Position numbers and translations under genes: made by a program
The notes under the pieces: model-generated
What the model was told of the DNA's origin: nothing
The model's database searches: none
The model's input: only the letters and a program-made list of their open reading frames with translations
NCBI GenBank assembly: GCA_900549355.1
Contig: UROA01000067.1
Location: 1 to 10,669, forward strand
Direction: 5' to 3'
Origin: an uncultured Collinsella sp.
Lineage (GTDB): Bacteria > Actinomycetota > Coriobacteriia > Coriobacteriales > Coriobacteriaceae
Length of the DNA stretch: 10,669 nucleotides
Shown here: piece after piece, positions 1-6,243 of the stretch
Layout of the letters: each line of letters opens with the position of its first letter
Numbering within the stretch: the first letter of the stretch is position 1

Positions 1-94
1 GGGTGGCCCCGCCGCTGCCACCGCAGCCCACCAGGGCAACCGCGGCAAAGAGACTGATGCAGAGGGTGAGAATCGCAAAGGCCTTCTTTTTCAT
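1..94 (-). CDS. Lipoprotein, N-terminal fragment (gene runs off the left edge)
   Basis: Reading leftward from the ATG at 94-92, the first 31 codons give a textbook lipoprotein signal peptide. It has a lysine-rich start (MKKK), a hydrophobic stretch (AFAILTLCISLFAAVA) and a lipobox LVGC with the cysteine at residue 24, followed by a Gly/Ser-rich tether (GGSGGAT). A strong ribosome binding site (GAGGAGG on the minus strand, 103-109) lies 8 bases before the start and fixes it. The mature protein would be lipid-anchored on the outer face of the membrane. Substrate-binding proteins of ABC transporters and small surface lipoproteins both begin this way, and the part inside the window cannot separate them. 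The gene diverges from the folate operon on the right, across a 460-base intergenic region. Confidence 0.8.
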   Translation of the reverse strand, partial: MKKKAFAILTLCISLFAAVALVGCGGSGGAT

Positions 95-114
95 GGTCGT
101 GTCCTCCTCGATCT

Positions 115-133
115 GTAATCGTCCATGGATTAC
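115..133. repeat. Hyphenated palindrome upstream of the lipoprotein gene
   Basis: GTAATC (115-120) and GATTAC (128-133) are perfect inverted repeats around a 7-base centre that itself contains CCATGG. The palindrome ends 21 bases upstream of the lipoprotein start codon and 6 bases from its ribosome binding site. It is well placed for a repressor operator or for a small hairpin in the leader of that mRNA. No regulator can be named from the sequence. Confidence 0.4.
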
Positions 134-166
134 CTGCCTTTACTGTACGCGTGGACGGCTCGCTAG

Positions 167-185
167 GGTGGGCCATGTGTCCCAT
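167..185 (+). repeat. 19-base direct repeat, copy 1
   Basis: GGTGGGCCATGTGTCCCAT. It recurs at 375-393 with a single difference (C to T at the 15th base). Both copies lie in the same non-coding region and the same orientation, with starts 208 bases apart. The repeat may be a protein-binding site or a short dispersed genomic repeat. Confidence 0.55.
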
Positions 186-198
186 TCTGGGGGCCGGA

Positions 199-234
199 TT
201 TGCGCCGTTAAGTGGCAATATGTCCGGGCGCAAA
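199..234. repeat. 8-base perfect inverted repeat beside the terminator
   Basis: TTTGCGCC (199-206) and GGCGCAAA (227-234) are exact reverse complements with a 20-base spacer. The right arm overlaps the bases that form the T-tract of the leftward terminator at 232-266. In a leftward transcript this hairpin and the end of the terminator would therefore compete or stack. It could also be a DNA operator. Confidence 0.45.
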
Positions 235-266
235 AGAGGGGAGGGCCGGTACTGCCGGCTCTCCCC
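232..266 (-). terminator. Rho-independent terminator pointing left, with no visible gene to serve
   Basis: 238-249 and 255-266 form a 12-base-pair GC-rich stem with one G-T pair and a 5-base loop. On the minus strand the stem is followed immediately by TCTTTT (237-232). On the plus strand it is followed by GGGGTGAGG, so it should work leftward only. Nothing recognisable is encoded on the minus strand to its right. It either ends an unrecognised leftward transcript arising in 270-548, or acts as an attenuator in a long leader of the lipoprotein gene. Confidence 0.65.
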
Positions 267-374
267 GGGGTGAGGTGCCCGTTGATTTAATGGGGCGCGC
301 GTGCGTGGGCGTTGCCCCAACAGGTTCCTTGTTTATAGATATGTCCCAGTTTGTGACGTCCGGAAGTCTCGAAA

Positions 375-393
375 GGTGGGCCATGTGTTCCAT
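375..393 (+). repeat. 19-base direct repeat, copy 2
   Basis: GGTGGGCCATGTGTTCCAT, matching copy 1 at 18 of 19 bases. The bases around the two copies are not similar, so the conservation is limited to the motif. That argues against duplication of a longer block and for a conserved short signal. Confidence 0.55.
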
Positions 394-448
394 GTTTGCG
401 GTGGCATGGTCTATCGTTCGTCATAGAAATCCGCGATGGCCAGGTGCG

Positions 449-477
449 CTGACGCTCATGTACTTATGGGCTAGACT
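449..477 (+). promoter_or_regulatory. Candidate promoter of the fchA-folD operon
   Basis: CTGACG (449-454) and TAGACT (472-477) match the sigma-70-type -35 and -10 boxes at 4 of 6 positions each, with an ideal 17-base spacer. They would start transcription near 484, giving a leader of about 70 bases before fchA that contains the hairpin at 504-527. Matches of this quality occur by chance, so the call is tentative. Confidence 0.3.
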
Positions 478-503
478 TAGCACCATTATGTGATTGATGC
501 GGT

Positions 504-527
504 CGGTCGGCGGTTGCCACCCGACCG
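504..527 (+). other. GC-rich hairpin in the fchA leader
   Basis: CGGTCGG (504-510) pairs perfectly with CCGACCG (521-527) around a 10-base loop. It lies 27 bases upstream of the fchA start and is not followed by a T-run in either direction, so it is not a terminator. It may be an mRNA leader structure or a protein-binding site. Confidence 0.4.
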
Positions 528-554
528 ATGTATATGACTTGAAGGTGCGTGCGT

Positions 555-1187
555 ATGAGCCAAGAGATGATGGATAAAACATGTCGAGAGTTTGCCGAGG
601 CGCTTGCCGCACGCGAGCCGGTTCCCGGTGGTGGCAGCGCGAGCGCCTTTGTAGGTGCGCTGGGCGCCTCGCTTTGCGGAATGGTTGCCCGCTATGGGGC
701 GACAAACCCCGCGCTTGCCGATCGCGCAGACGATCTGACGCGCGCGTTTGCCCAGGCGGATGAGTTGGCGCAGGAACTTGTGGGTCTGGTTGCCGAGGAC
801 GTTCGTGCCTACGGGCAGGTGTCCGCGGCGTACGGTATTCCGCGTGACGATCCGGCTCGAGCGACCGCGATTCAGGATGCGCTGCATGTGGCCGCTCTGC
901 CGCCGTATCGCATTATGGATGCCTGCGGGCGTGCGCTGGCGCTGCTCGGGGACATGGCCGACAAGGGTTCGCGTCAGCTGCTGTCCGATGTGGCGTGCGG
1001 CGCCGTGTTCTGCCGTGCCGCTATGCAAGGCGCGAGTTTGACGCTCTTTGCGAACACCACGTCTATGAAGGATCGCGTTCGTGCCGAGGAGCTCGAGACG
1101 GCGTGTGATGAGCTGCTCGACACATGGTTGCCGCGCGCCGATGCGCTGGCGCGTCGCGCCTCCGACGCTGCAAGGAAGAGAGGATAG
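555..1187 (+). CDS. fchA: Methenyltetrahydrofolate cyclohydrolase, FchA/cyclodeaminase family
   Basis: This 210-residue protein belongs to the family that includes stand-alone bacterial FchA and the cyclodeaminase half of formiminotransferase-cyclodeaminase. The diagnostic folate-binding loop PVPGGGSASA is at residues 22-31. The rest is predicted all-helical and alanine-rich, and the length of about 200 residues is normal for a single-domain member. Members interconvert 5,10-methenyl- and 10-formyl-tetrahydrofolate, or release ammonia from formiminotetrahydrofolate. The adjoining folD-like gene favours the cyclohydrolase role, and there is no formiminotransferase or histidine-degradation gene in the window. 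The ATG at 555 is preferred over the GTG at 549 because GAAGG (541-545) then sits 9 bases away. The protein is cytoplasmic. It is the first gene of a tight operon with folD, only 2 bases apart. Confidence 0.85.
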   Translation: MSQEMMDKTCREFAEALAAREPVPGGGSASAFVGALGASLCGMVARYGATNPALADRADDLTRAFAQADELAQELVGLVAEDVRAYGQVSAAYGIPRDDPARATAIQDALHVAALPPYRIMDACGRALALLGDMADKGSRQLLSDVACGAVFCRAAMQGASLTLFANTTSMKDRVRAEELETACDELLDTWLPRADALARRASDAARKRG

Positions 1188-1189
1188 CC

Positions 1190-2044
1190 ATGGCTGAACT
1201 GCTGAAGGGTGCTCCCGTTGCTCGCGCTTTGACTGAGGAACTTGCTGCTCGCTGCGCAGCCCTGCGCGAGCGGGGCGTTGTTCCGACGTTGGCTATCGTG
1301 CGTGTAGGTGAACGCGAGGACGACCTATCCTACGAGCGCGGTGCGCTCAAGCGCTGCGAAAAAGTGGGGATTGAGGCTCGTCGCGTTTTGCTTTCTGACG
1401 ATGTTTCGCAGGACGAGCTGTTGACGGCCATCGAGGACATCAATACCGATTCGGCTGTTCATGGCTGCCTGATGTTCCGCCCGCTGCCCGCCGGCCTTGA
1501 CGAGAACGCCGTCGCCGCAGCGCTCGATCCCGCCAAGGACGTTGACTCCATGACGCCGGCTTCGCTGCTCACCACGCTTTCGGGGCGCGGCGAGGGTTTT
1601 GCCCCCTGCACAGCCGAAGCCGTGCTTGCTTTGCTGGATCATTACGGCGTTGAGCTGGATGGAGCTAAGGTTGCTGTGGTCGGGCGCTCGCTGGTGATCG
1701 GGCGTCCCGTTGCCGCCATGCTTACGGCGCGCAATGCGACCGTGACGACGTGCCATACGCATACGCGCGACCTTGCTGCCGAGTGCCGTACTGCCGAGAT
1801 TGTGGTTGCCGCCGTTGGACGCGCGCGGACGATACCACGGCCTGCGGTTCGCGAGGGCCAGACGATCATCGATGTTGGCATTAATTGGGACGAGGCCGCT
1901 GGCAAGCTGGTCGGGGACGTGGATTTTGATGCTACGGAGCCGGTCGTTAACGCCATCACACCCGTGCCGGGCGGCGTGGGGGCTGTGACCACCGCGATTC
2001 TCGCCAAACACGTGATCGAGGCGGCGGAGCGTGCATCGAAATAG
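1190..2044 (+). CDS. folD: Methylenetetrahydrofolate dehydrogenase (FolD family), probably lacking cyclohydrolase activity
   Basis: This 284-residue protein is of normal FolD length and oxidises 5,10-methylene- to 5,10-methenyl-tetrahydrofolate using a nicotinamide cofactor. The N-terminal substrate domain contains SYERGALKRCEKVGI (47-61) and KDVDS (116-120). The Rossmann domain contains VVGRSLVIGRP, followed by the C-terminal family signature TPVPGGVGAVTT. Aligning the CE.VGI block with E. coli FolD, Tyr48 matches Tyr50 but the catalytic Lys54 is Ala52. The VQLPLP glutamine (Gln98) is Phe96 in MFRPLP, while the aspartate of KDVDG is kept (Asp119). In the bifunctional family the lysine is needed for the cyclohydrolase step but not the dehydrogenase, so this enzyme is inferred to be dehydrogenase only. 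The FchA encoded just upstream would supply the second step. The start at 1190 has GAGAGGA (1178-1184) 5 bases away. Confidence 0.9.
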   Translation: MAELLKGAPVARALTEELAARCAALRERGVVPTLAIVRVGEREDDLSYERGALKRCEKVGIEARRVLLSDDVSQDELLTAIEDINTDSAVHGCLMFRPLPAGLDENAVAAALDPAKDVDSMTPASLLTTLSGRGEGFAPCTAEAVLALLDHYGVELDGAKVAVVGRSLVIGRPVAAMLTARNATVTTCHTHTRDLAAECRTAEIVVAAVGRARTIPRPAVREGQTIIDVGINWDEAAGKLVGDVDFDATEPVVNAITPVPGGVGAVTTAILAKHVIEAAERASK

Positions 2045-2056
2045 GCTTTTGACCAC

Positions 2057-2089
2057 AAGGGCTGCCGAGGCCGTGGTTTCGCCCTTTCT
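2057..2089 (+). terminator. Weak candidate terminator after folD
   Basis: AAGGGC (2057-2062) pairs with GCCCTT (2081-2086) across an 18-base loop, followed by a short TCT. An alternative stem, ACCAC (2052-2056) with GTGGT (2073-2077), overlaps it. The large loop and short T-run make this a poor rho-independent terminator, but it is the only candidate between folD and the dipeptidase gene. Confidence 0.25.
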
Positions 2090-2143
2090 GCGCCGAAGCG
2101 ATACACTGTTATCGTTTGATTTCTTCGCTCAAGGAGGATGCGC

Positions 2144-3667
2144 ATGCCGTGCACAACGATTCTGGTCGGTAAAAACGCAAGCTACGACGGGTCGACCCTG
2201 GTCGCGCGTAACGAGGACTCGTCCAACGGGGTGTTTGAGCCCAAGCACATGCGCGTAGTGCATCCCGACGAGCAGCCGCGCGTCTACACGAGCGTCCTGA
2301 GTCACCTGACCGTTGAACTGCCCGATAACCCCATGCGCTACACGAGCGTCCCCGATGTTGTTCCGGGCCACGGCATCTGGGCCGAGGCCGGTTTCAACGA
2401 GCTCAATGTGGGCATGTCTGCAACTGAAACGCTCACCACCAACGAGCGCGTCCGCGGTGCCGACCCGCTTGTGGACTACGTGCCTGCCAAGGGCAACGAG
2501 GGTGAGGACGGCTATGTGCCGGCGCAGCCTGGTGGCCTGGGCGAGGAGGATATGGTGACCCTGGTCCTGCCGTATGCCAAGTCCGCCCGCGACGGCGTTC
2601 GTATCCTGGGCGACCTGCTCGAGCGCTACGGCACCTACGAGAACAACGGCATCGCCTTTAGCGACGTGGACGAGATCTGGTGGCTGGAGACCATCGGCGG
2701 CCACCACTGGATCGCCAAGCGCGTGCCCGACGACGCCTATGTGACCATGCCCAACCAACTGGGTATCGACAGCTTTGACCTGGATGACGCCGAGGGCGCC
2801 CAGGTCGATCACATGTGCTCCGCCGACCTGCGCGCCTGGATGGCCGAGTGGCATCTGGACCTGACGCTGGGCGTCGGGGGTGACGGTCCGGCGACGGTCT
2901 TTAACCCGCGCGAGGCCTTTGGCTCGCACAGCGACAGCGACCACGTCTACAACACGCCGCGCGCCTGGTACATGCAGCGTTGCCTCAACCCCAGCGACGT
3001 GTGGGATGGTCCCGAGGCCGACTACACGCCCGAGAGCGACGATATCCCCTGGAGCCGCGTGCCCGAGCGCAAGGTGACCATCGAGGACATCAAGTACGTA
3101 CTCTCGAGCCACTACCAGGGCACGGAGTACGACTGCTACGGCAGCAAGGGCACGCCCGCTACGCGTGGCGCATATCGTCCCATCGGCATCAACCGCAACA
3201 GCCAGCTTGCCGTGTTGCAGCTGCGCCCCTATGCACAGTCGGCCTACCGCGCCGTGCAGTGGATGGCCTTTGGCTCCAACTCGTTTAACGCGCTGGTTCC
3301 GCTGTACGCCAACGTCGAGACCATGCCCGAGTACTATGCCGACACACAGGCTCGCGTGACGTCCGAAAACTTCTACTGGGCCAACCGCCTGATCGGCGCC
3401 CTGGCCGACGTCCGTTTCCATGAGTGCGGTCGCGCTGTGGAGGACTATCAGGAGAAGGTCGGTGGCATGGGTCACAAGCAGATCCATGACGTCGACGCCG
3501 CTGTTGCCGCGCTACCCAAGGCCGATGTGCCCGCCGAGCTTGCACGCGCCAATGAGGCCTTTGCCGAGCGTGTTCGCGTGGAGACCGATGCTCTACTGGG
3601 CAAGGTGCTCTACACCACGAGCTGCGCCATGAAGAACTCTTTCGCGATGAACGACAACGTGAGGTAG
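2144..3667 (+). CDS. C69-family dipeptidase (PepD-like N-terminal nucleophile hydrolase)
   Basis: This 507-residue protein starts MPCTTILVGKNASYDGSTLV, the signature of peptidase family C69 (formerly U34), related to lactobacillar PepD. These enzymes belong to the Ntn-hydrolase fold. The cysteine near the N terminus, here Cys3, becomes the nucleophile once exposed by processing. The following NEDS motif and the HWIAKRVPD and NQLGI segments are also typical of the family. They cleave a broad range of dipeptides, so the role is the last step of intracellular peptide use, fitting an amino-acid-fermenting gut bacterium. No signal peptide or membrane segment is visible and the length is close to the family norm. 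AAGGAGG (2131-2137) is 6 bases from the ATG at 2144. The in-frame ATG at 2138 directly abuts it and is rejected. It is transcribed alone: 99 bases separate it from folD and another 99 from the next gene. Confidence 0.88.
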   Translation: MPCTTILVGKNASYDGSTLVARNEDSSNGVFEPKHMRVVHPDEQPRVYTSVLSHLTVELPDNPMRYTSVPDVVPGHGIWAEAGFNELNVGMSATETLTTNERVRGADPLVDYVPAKGNEGEDGYVPAQPGGLGEEDMVTLVLPYAKSARDGVRILGDLLERYGTYENNGIAFSDVDEIWWLETIGGHHWIAKRVPDDAYVTMPNQLGIDSFDLDDAEGAQVDHMCSADLRAWMAEWHLDLTLGVGGDGPATVFNPREAFGSHSDSDHVYNTPRAWYMQRCLNPSDVWDGPEADYTPESDDIPWSRVPERKVTIEDIKYVLSSHYQGTEYDCYGSKGTPATRGAYRPIGINRNSQLAVLQLRPYAQSAYRAVQWMAFGSNSFNALVPLYANVETMPEYYADTQARVTSENFYWANRLIGALADVRFHECGRAVEDYQEKVGGMGHKQIHDVDAAVAALPKADVPAELARANEAFAERVRVETDALLGKVLYTTSCAMKNSFAMNDNVR

Positions 3668-3679
3668 GGATTTCCCGTC

Positions 3680-3720
3680 GATTGAATAGCGCTAAAACGC
3701 TTTGTCGCTTTCGCTCAATC
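3680..3720 (+). repeat. Nested inverted repeat after the dipeptidase gene
   Basis: GATTGA (3680-3685) pairs with TCAATC (3715-3720), and inside it AGCG (3688-3691) pairs with CGCT (3698-3701). It starts 12 bases after the dipeptidase stop. There is no downstream T-run, only TTGGG, so a rho-independent terminator is doubtful. A transcript-end structure or operator is possible. Confidence 0.3.
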
Positions 3721-3731
3721 TTGGGTACAAG
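3702..3731 (+). promoter_or_regulatory. Candidate promoter of the phasin-like / ABC1 kinase operon
   Basis: TTGTCG (3702-3707) and TACAAG (3726-3731) each match the sigma-70-type consensus at 4 of 6 positions with an 18-base spacer. They would place the transcript start near 3738, about 30 bases before the gene. The -35 box overlaps the inverted repeat at 3680-3720. This is only a weak candidate. Confidence 0.25.
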
Positions 3732-3766
3732 AACGCCAATGCAGTTGTTTGTGATTGGAGACAACC

Positions 3767-4183
3767 ATGGTTATGAAACTCGATCAGCTTGTTAACGGCG
3801 CCATTAACGTGGGCTTTGGCGCTGCCGCCGTTGCTGTCGAAGGCGGCAAGAAGGTTCTCGACGACCTTAATACCAAGGGCGAGCAGGTTCGCAAGGACGC
3901 CGGCGCTCCCGATATCGCCCGCAGTGTGTCCGACATGTTCGAGCAGGCCGGCGGTACCATCTCCGATCTGACCGAGCGTCTGGGCATGCAGGGCGAGACC
4001 GCGGCCCAGCGCGTGCTCGATGAGCTCATCCTTGCTCGCGTCCGCGTTATGACCGCGTCCGAGCGCACGGCCTTCCTGGCCCACGTGCGCGACATCGTCG
4101 ATTCGGTCGAGGACAACGTGACCTCGGTGCCCGTCGAGTCCGTTGAGCCCGACGATGCGAAGGATACCGAAGAGGCCGAGTAG
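3767..4183 (+). CDS. Small phasin-like protein
   Basis: This 138-residue soluble protein has an N-terminal, mildly amphipathic Gly/Ala-rich segment (LVNGAINVGFGAAAVAVEGG). A long, mostly helical region with charged heptad-like stretches follows, then a very acidic tail (PDDAKDTEEAE). The layout resembles the phasin / polyhydroxyalkanoate-granule-associated family, whose members coat lipid or polymer surfaces. The similarity is by pattern only and no single catalytic motif exists to confirm it. The gene lies 8 bases before an ABC1 kinase gene, so the two are almost certainly cotranscribed. I recall similar phasin-like and ABC1 pairs in other Gram-positive gut bacteria, which suggests a joint role at the membrane or a lipid surface rather than storage-polymer metabolism. 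GGAG (3757-3760) is 6 bases from the ATG at 3767; a second ATG at 3773 is possible. Confidence 0.65.
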   Translation: MVMKLDQLVNGAINVGFGAAAVAVEGGKKVLDDLNTKGEQVRKDAGAPDIARSVSDMFEQAGGTISDLTERLGMQGETAAQRVLDELILARVRVMTASERTAFLAHVRDIVDSVEDNVTSVPVESVEPDDAKDTEEAE

Positions 4184-4191
4184 CAGCGCAG

Positions 4192-5955
4192 ATGGCAGAT
4201 TCCACCACCGATTACAACAAACTAGATCCCCTGGGTGACGAGGCGGCGGTTGTCGATGAGGTCGACGCCGCCGTCTCGGGCGCTCGCAAGAAGCCGCGCG
4301 CTGTCGATATGGTGCCCGAGGAGCCCGACGCGATGGCGCCGGACGAGGAATACCAGCTCACGCCGGCGGGTCGCCGCGAGCGTATCGGGCAGATTGTTCG
4401 CCTGGTTAAAAAGTACCGCGTGTGGGATAACCTCACGCCGGTTCGTTTGCGCCGCCTGCTCGAGGAACTCGGCCCCATGTTCGTCAAGATGGGGCAGATT
4501 CTGGCCAACCGGTCCGAGATTCTGCCGCAACGCTTTTGCGATGAGCTGCGCCGCTTGCGCTCCGACGTGGAGCCGGTGCCGTACGAGGTAGTGCTCCGTT
4601 GCTTGGAAGAGGAATACGGCCTGCGCCTGGGGGAGATGTTCGATGCGATCGACCCCAATCCGCTTGGTAGCGCATCGCTCGCGCAGGTGCACCGCGCTCG
4701 TCTGGTGACGGGCGAGGACGTGGCCGTCAAGGTGCAGCGCCCCGGTGCGCAGCAGGTTATGGCACAGGACATCGATATCATCCGCTCGGTGGTGCGTATC
4801 GTTTCCAAGTTCGTCAATACCGATCAATTCGTTGACCTGCACGGCGTAGTCGAGGAGCTGTGGACCTCGTTTCGCGAGGAGACCAACTTTTTGGCCGAGG
4901 CCAAAAACCTCAACGACTTCTACGAGTTCCATGAGAGCGTTCATGGCGTGACGTGCCCTAAATCCTATCTGGACCTGTGCACCGAGCACGTGGTGGTTAT
5001 GGACTACGTCGACGGCATTTCGATCGCCGATCCTGAACACTTGGTGGCCGAGGGCTATGACTTGGAAAAGATCGGTGCTGCAATCGTCGAGGACTACTCG
5101 ACGCAGGTGCTCGACGACGGCTTTTTCCATGCTGACCCGCATGCGGGAAACATCATCCTCAAGGACGGCATTGTCTACTTTATCGACTTGGGCATGGTCG
5201 GACGCATGTCGAGCCACGATCGCGGTATCGTCAAGGACATGATTTTCGCCGTGGCCGAGGGTGACGTGCCCAAGCTCAAGGATTCGCTCATGCGCTTCGC
5301 CGTGACGCGTGGCGACTCGGCTGAGCTCGATCATTCGGCCTTTTTGTCCGATCTTGACTTTATCGTGGCTGACTTTGCGGGCCTTGACCTGAAGGATCTG
5401 GATATCGGCGAGTTTTTGACCTCGCTGCTAAACTTGGCGCGCAAAAACGACGTTGAGCTGCCGAGCGTGGTGACAATGTTCGCGCGCGGCATGGTGACGC
5501 TCGAGGGTCTGCTGACCGAGTACATGCCCAACGTCAACATGATCCAGATCATTCAGGCTCATATCAAAAACGAGAAGAGCATCTATGCCCGCATGCGCGA
5601 GATGAGCCGCGACTTTGCTGCGAGCAGCTATCGCGCGGCAAAAGGCTCGCTCGAGGCGGCCGAGTATCTGGGCTTGGCTTCGCGTATGCTCACGCGCGGC
5701 CAGCTTAAGGTGAACACGCAGATCATGAGCAGCGATAAGGCGCTGCGACAGCTGGGCGGAATCATCGACCGCATGTCGATGGCGATTGTGATCGCCGGTC
5801 TGTTTATCGGTTCGTCGGTGGTGTACTATGCACGCATCGAGCCGGTTGTGTTTGGTATCCCAGTCATTGGCTTTATGGGCTACGTGAGCGCGCTGGTGCT
5901 GGCGCTTATGCTGGGTCGCAATATCTGGCTCAACAGCCACGGCGGCAAGCACTAG
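4192..5955 (+). CDS. ABC1/AarF/UbiB-family atypical kinase with C-terminal membrane anchor
   Basis: This 587-residue protein shows the family's characteristic motifs in order: KxGQ (K99-Q102); the loop LGSASLAQVHRA (158-169), which replaces the usual glycine-rich loop; the ATP-site lysine in VAVKVQRPG (Lys180); the acidic pair in FREETNF (229-230); the catalytic loop HADPHAGN (313-320); and the metal-binding DLG (332-334). Two hydrophobic segments at about 530-548 and 553-575 form a C-terminal hairpin anchor, as in UbiB. The first 55 residues are acidic and probably disordered. Family members support the synthesis or distribution of quinones and other isoprenoid lipids by an unclear ATPase mechanism. 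No quinone-pathway gene is nearby, so the client lipid is unknown. There is no good ribosome binding site before 4192. With the previous stop only 8 bases away, translation is probably coupled to the phasin-like gene. Confidence 0.9.
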   Translation: MADSTTDYNKLDPLGDEAAVVDEVDAAVSGARKKPRAVDMVPEEPDAMAPDEEYQLTPAGRRERIGQIVRLVKKYRVWDNLTPVRLRRLLEELGPMFVKMGQILANRSEILPQRFCDELRRLRSDVEPVPYEVVLRCLEEEYGLRLGEMFDAIDPNPLGSASLAQVHRARLVTGEDVAVKVQRPGAQQVMAQDIDIIRSVVRIVSKFVNTDQFVDLHGVVEELWTSFREETNFLAEAKNLNDFYEFHESVHGVTCPKSYLDLCTEHVVVMDYVDGISIADPEHLVAEGYDLEKIGAAIVEDYSTQVLDDGFFHADPHAGNIILKDGIVYFIDLGMVGRMSSHDRGIVKDMIFAVAEGDVPKLKDSLMRFAVTRGDSAELDHSAFLSDLDFIVADFAGLDLKDLDIGEFLTSLLNLARKNDVELPSVVTMFARGMVTLEGLLTEYMPNVNMIQIIQAHIKNEKSIYARMREMSRDFAASSYRAAKGSLEAAEYLGLASRMLTRGQLKVNTQIMSSDKALRQLGGIIDRMSMAIVIAGLFIGSSVVYYARIEPVVFGIPVIGFMGYVSALVLALMLGRNIWLNSHGGKH

Positions 5956-6006
5956 AGGCTGTGACCGTCACCACATTCTCCTATCGCAAACAATAGCTTT
6001 TACCTT

Positions 6007-6034
6007 GGGCTTCGCCTGCGTGCGAGGCCCTTTT
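6007..6034 (+). terminator. Rho-independent terminator after the ABC1 kinase gene
   Basis: 6007-6015 pairs with 6022-6030 in a 9-base-pair stem with one G-T pair and a 6-base loop, followed by TTTT (6031-6034). It lies 52 bases after the kinase stop and separates that operon from the riboswitch-controlled unit. Its T-run abuts the candidate -35 box of the next promoter. Confidence 0.8.
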
Positions 6035-6061
6035 GCGTGATAGCATATTGACGGTTTTAAT
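6033..6061 (+). promoter_or_regulatory. Candidate promoter of the B12-riboswitch transcript
   Basis: TTTAAT (6056-6061) matches the -10 consensus at 5 of 6 positions. TTGCGT (6033-6038) supplies the TTG of a -35 box at exactly 17 bases. The transcript would start near 6068, just before the first base of the riboswitch P1 stem at 6071, which supports this choice. A rival -35, TTGACG (6048-6053), has only a poor -10 (TAGATG) inside the aptamer. Confidence 0.5.
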
Positions 6062-6070
6062 CGATGGCCT

Positions 6071-6243
6071 AGATGGTGGTGCGGAGACGCACGAATGCGC
6101 GGTTTTCCTGCGCGTTTGGGAGAATCGGGGTGCAAGTCCCCGGCTGTACCAGTAACCGTAATTCCTCTTGGCTCGGGATGTTCGCGTCGCAGATCGGACG
6201 GCGCGCCCGAGTCGTTAAGGTTAAGTCGGATCGCCTCCCATCT
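6071..6243 (+). promoter_or_regulatory. Cobalamin (adenosylcobalamin-type) riboswitch
   Basis: The conserved core is clear: GGGAGAATCGGGGTGCAAGT (6118-6137), then CCCCGGCTGTACC and AGTAACCGTAA (6138-6161), matching the family's GGGAA..GGTGCAA.TCC..GCTG.CC..A.CTGT pattern. The 3' B12 box is AAGTCGGATCGCCTCCCA (6223-6240). A closing P1 stem can be drawn between AGATGG (6071-6076) and CCATCT (6238-6243). A peripheral stem pairs GCTCGGG (6171-6177) with the CCCGAG near 6206. Such riboswitches bind cobalamin and usually lower expression of uptake or B12-independent genes when the vitamin is plentiful. The switch sits 143 bases before the DUF4430 surface protein gene and no other gene intervenes. 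Confidence 0.9.

Larger units (their letters stand above)
95..554. other. Structured intergenic region between divergent genes
   Basis: This 460-base stretch separates the leftward lipoprotein gene from the rightward folate operon. No convincing protein-coding frame was found: the short open frames have no ribosome binding sites and no recognisable composition. It contains a hyphenated palindrome (115-133), two copies of a 19-base motif (167-185 and 375-393), an 8-base inverted repeat (199-234), a leftward terminator hairpin (232-266), a weak rightward promoter candidate (449-477) and a GC-rich hairpin (504-527). These are listed separately. The density of structure suggests a regulatory leader or a small RNA, but no known RNA family was recognised. 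Confidence 0.6.

Noticed and set aside
3..290. Plus-strand open frame at the left edge
   Set aside because: It runs antisense through the lipoprotein signal peptide and then across the repeats and the terminator hairpin, has no start signal, and resembles no protein.
95..554. tRNA, CRISPR array or insertion-sequence remnant in the intergenic region
   Set aside because: No cloverleaf or T-loop signature, no regular array of repeats with spacers (only two copies, 208 bases apart) and no transposase remnant or matching terminal repeats were seen.
2129..3487. Minus-strand open frame of 452 codons opposite the dipeptidase
   Set aside because: The plus strand encodes a clear C69 peptidase with a good ribosome binding site. 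The antisense frame is rich in Val/Gly/His/Ala with no motif, as expected from a shadow of GC-rich codons.
4222..5334. Minus-strand open frame opposite the ABC1 kinase
   Set aside because: It is a shadow frame without a ribosome binding site or domain. All kinase motifs are on the plus strand.
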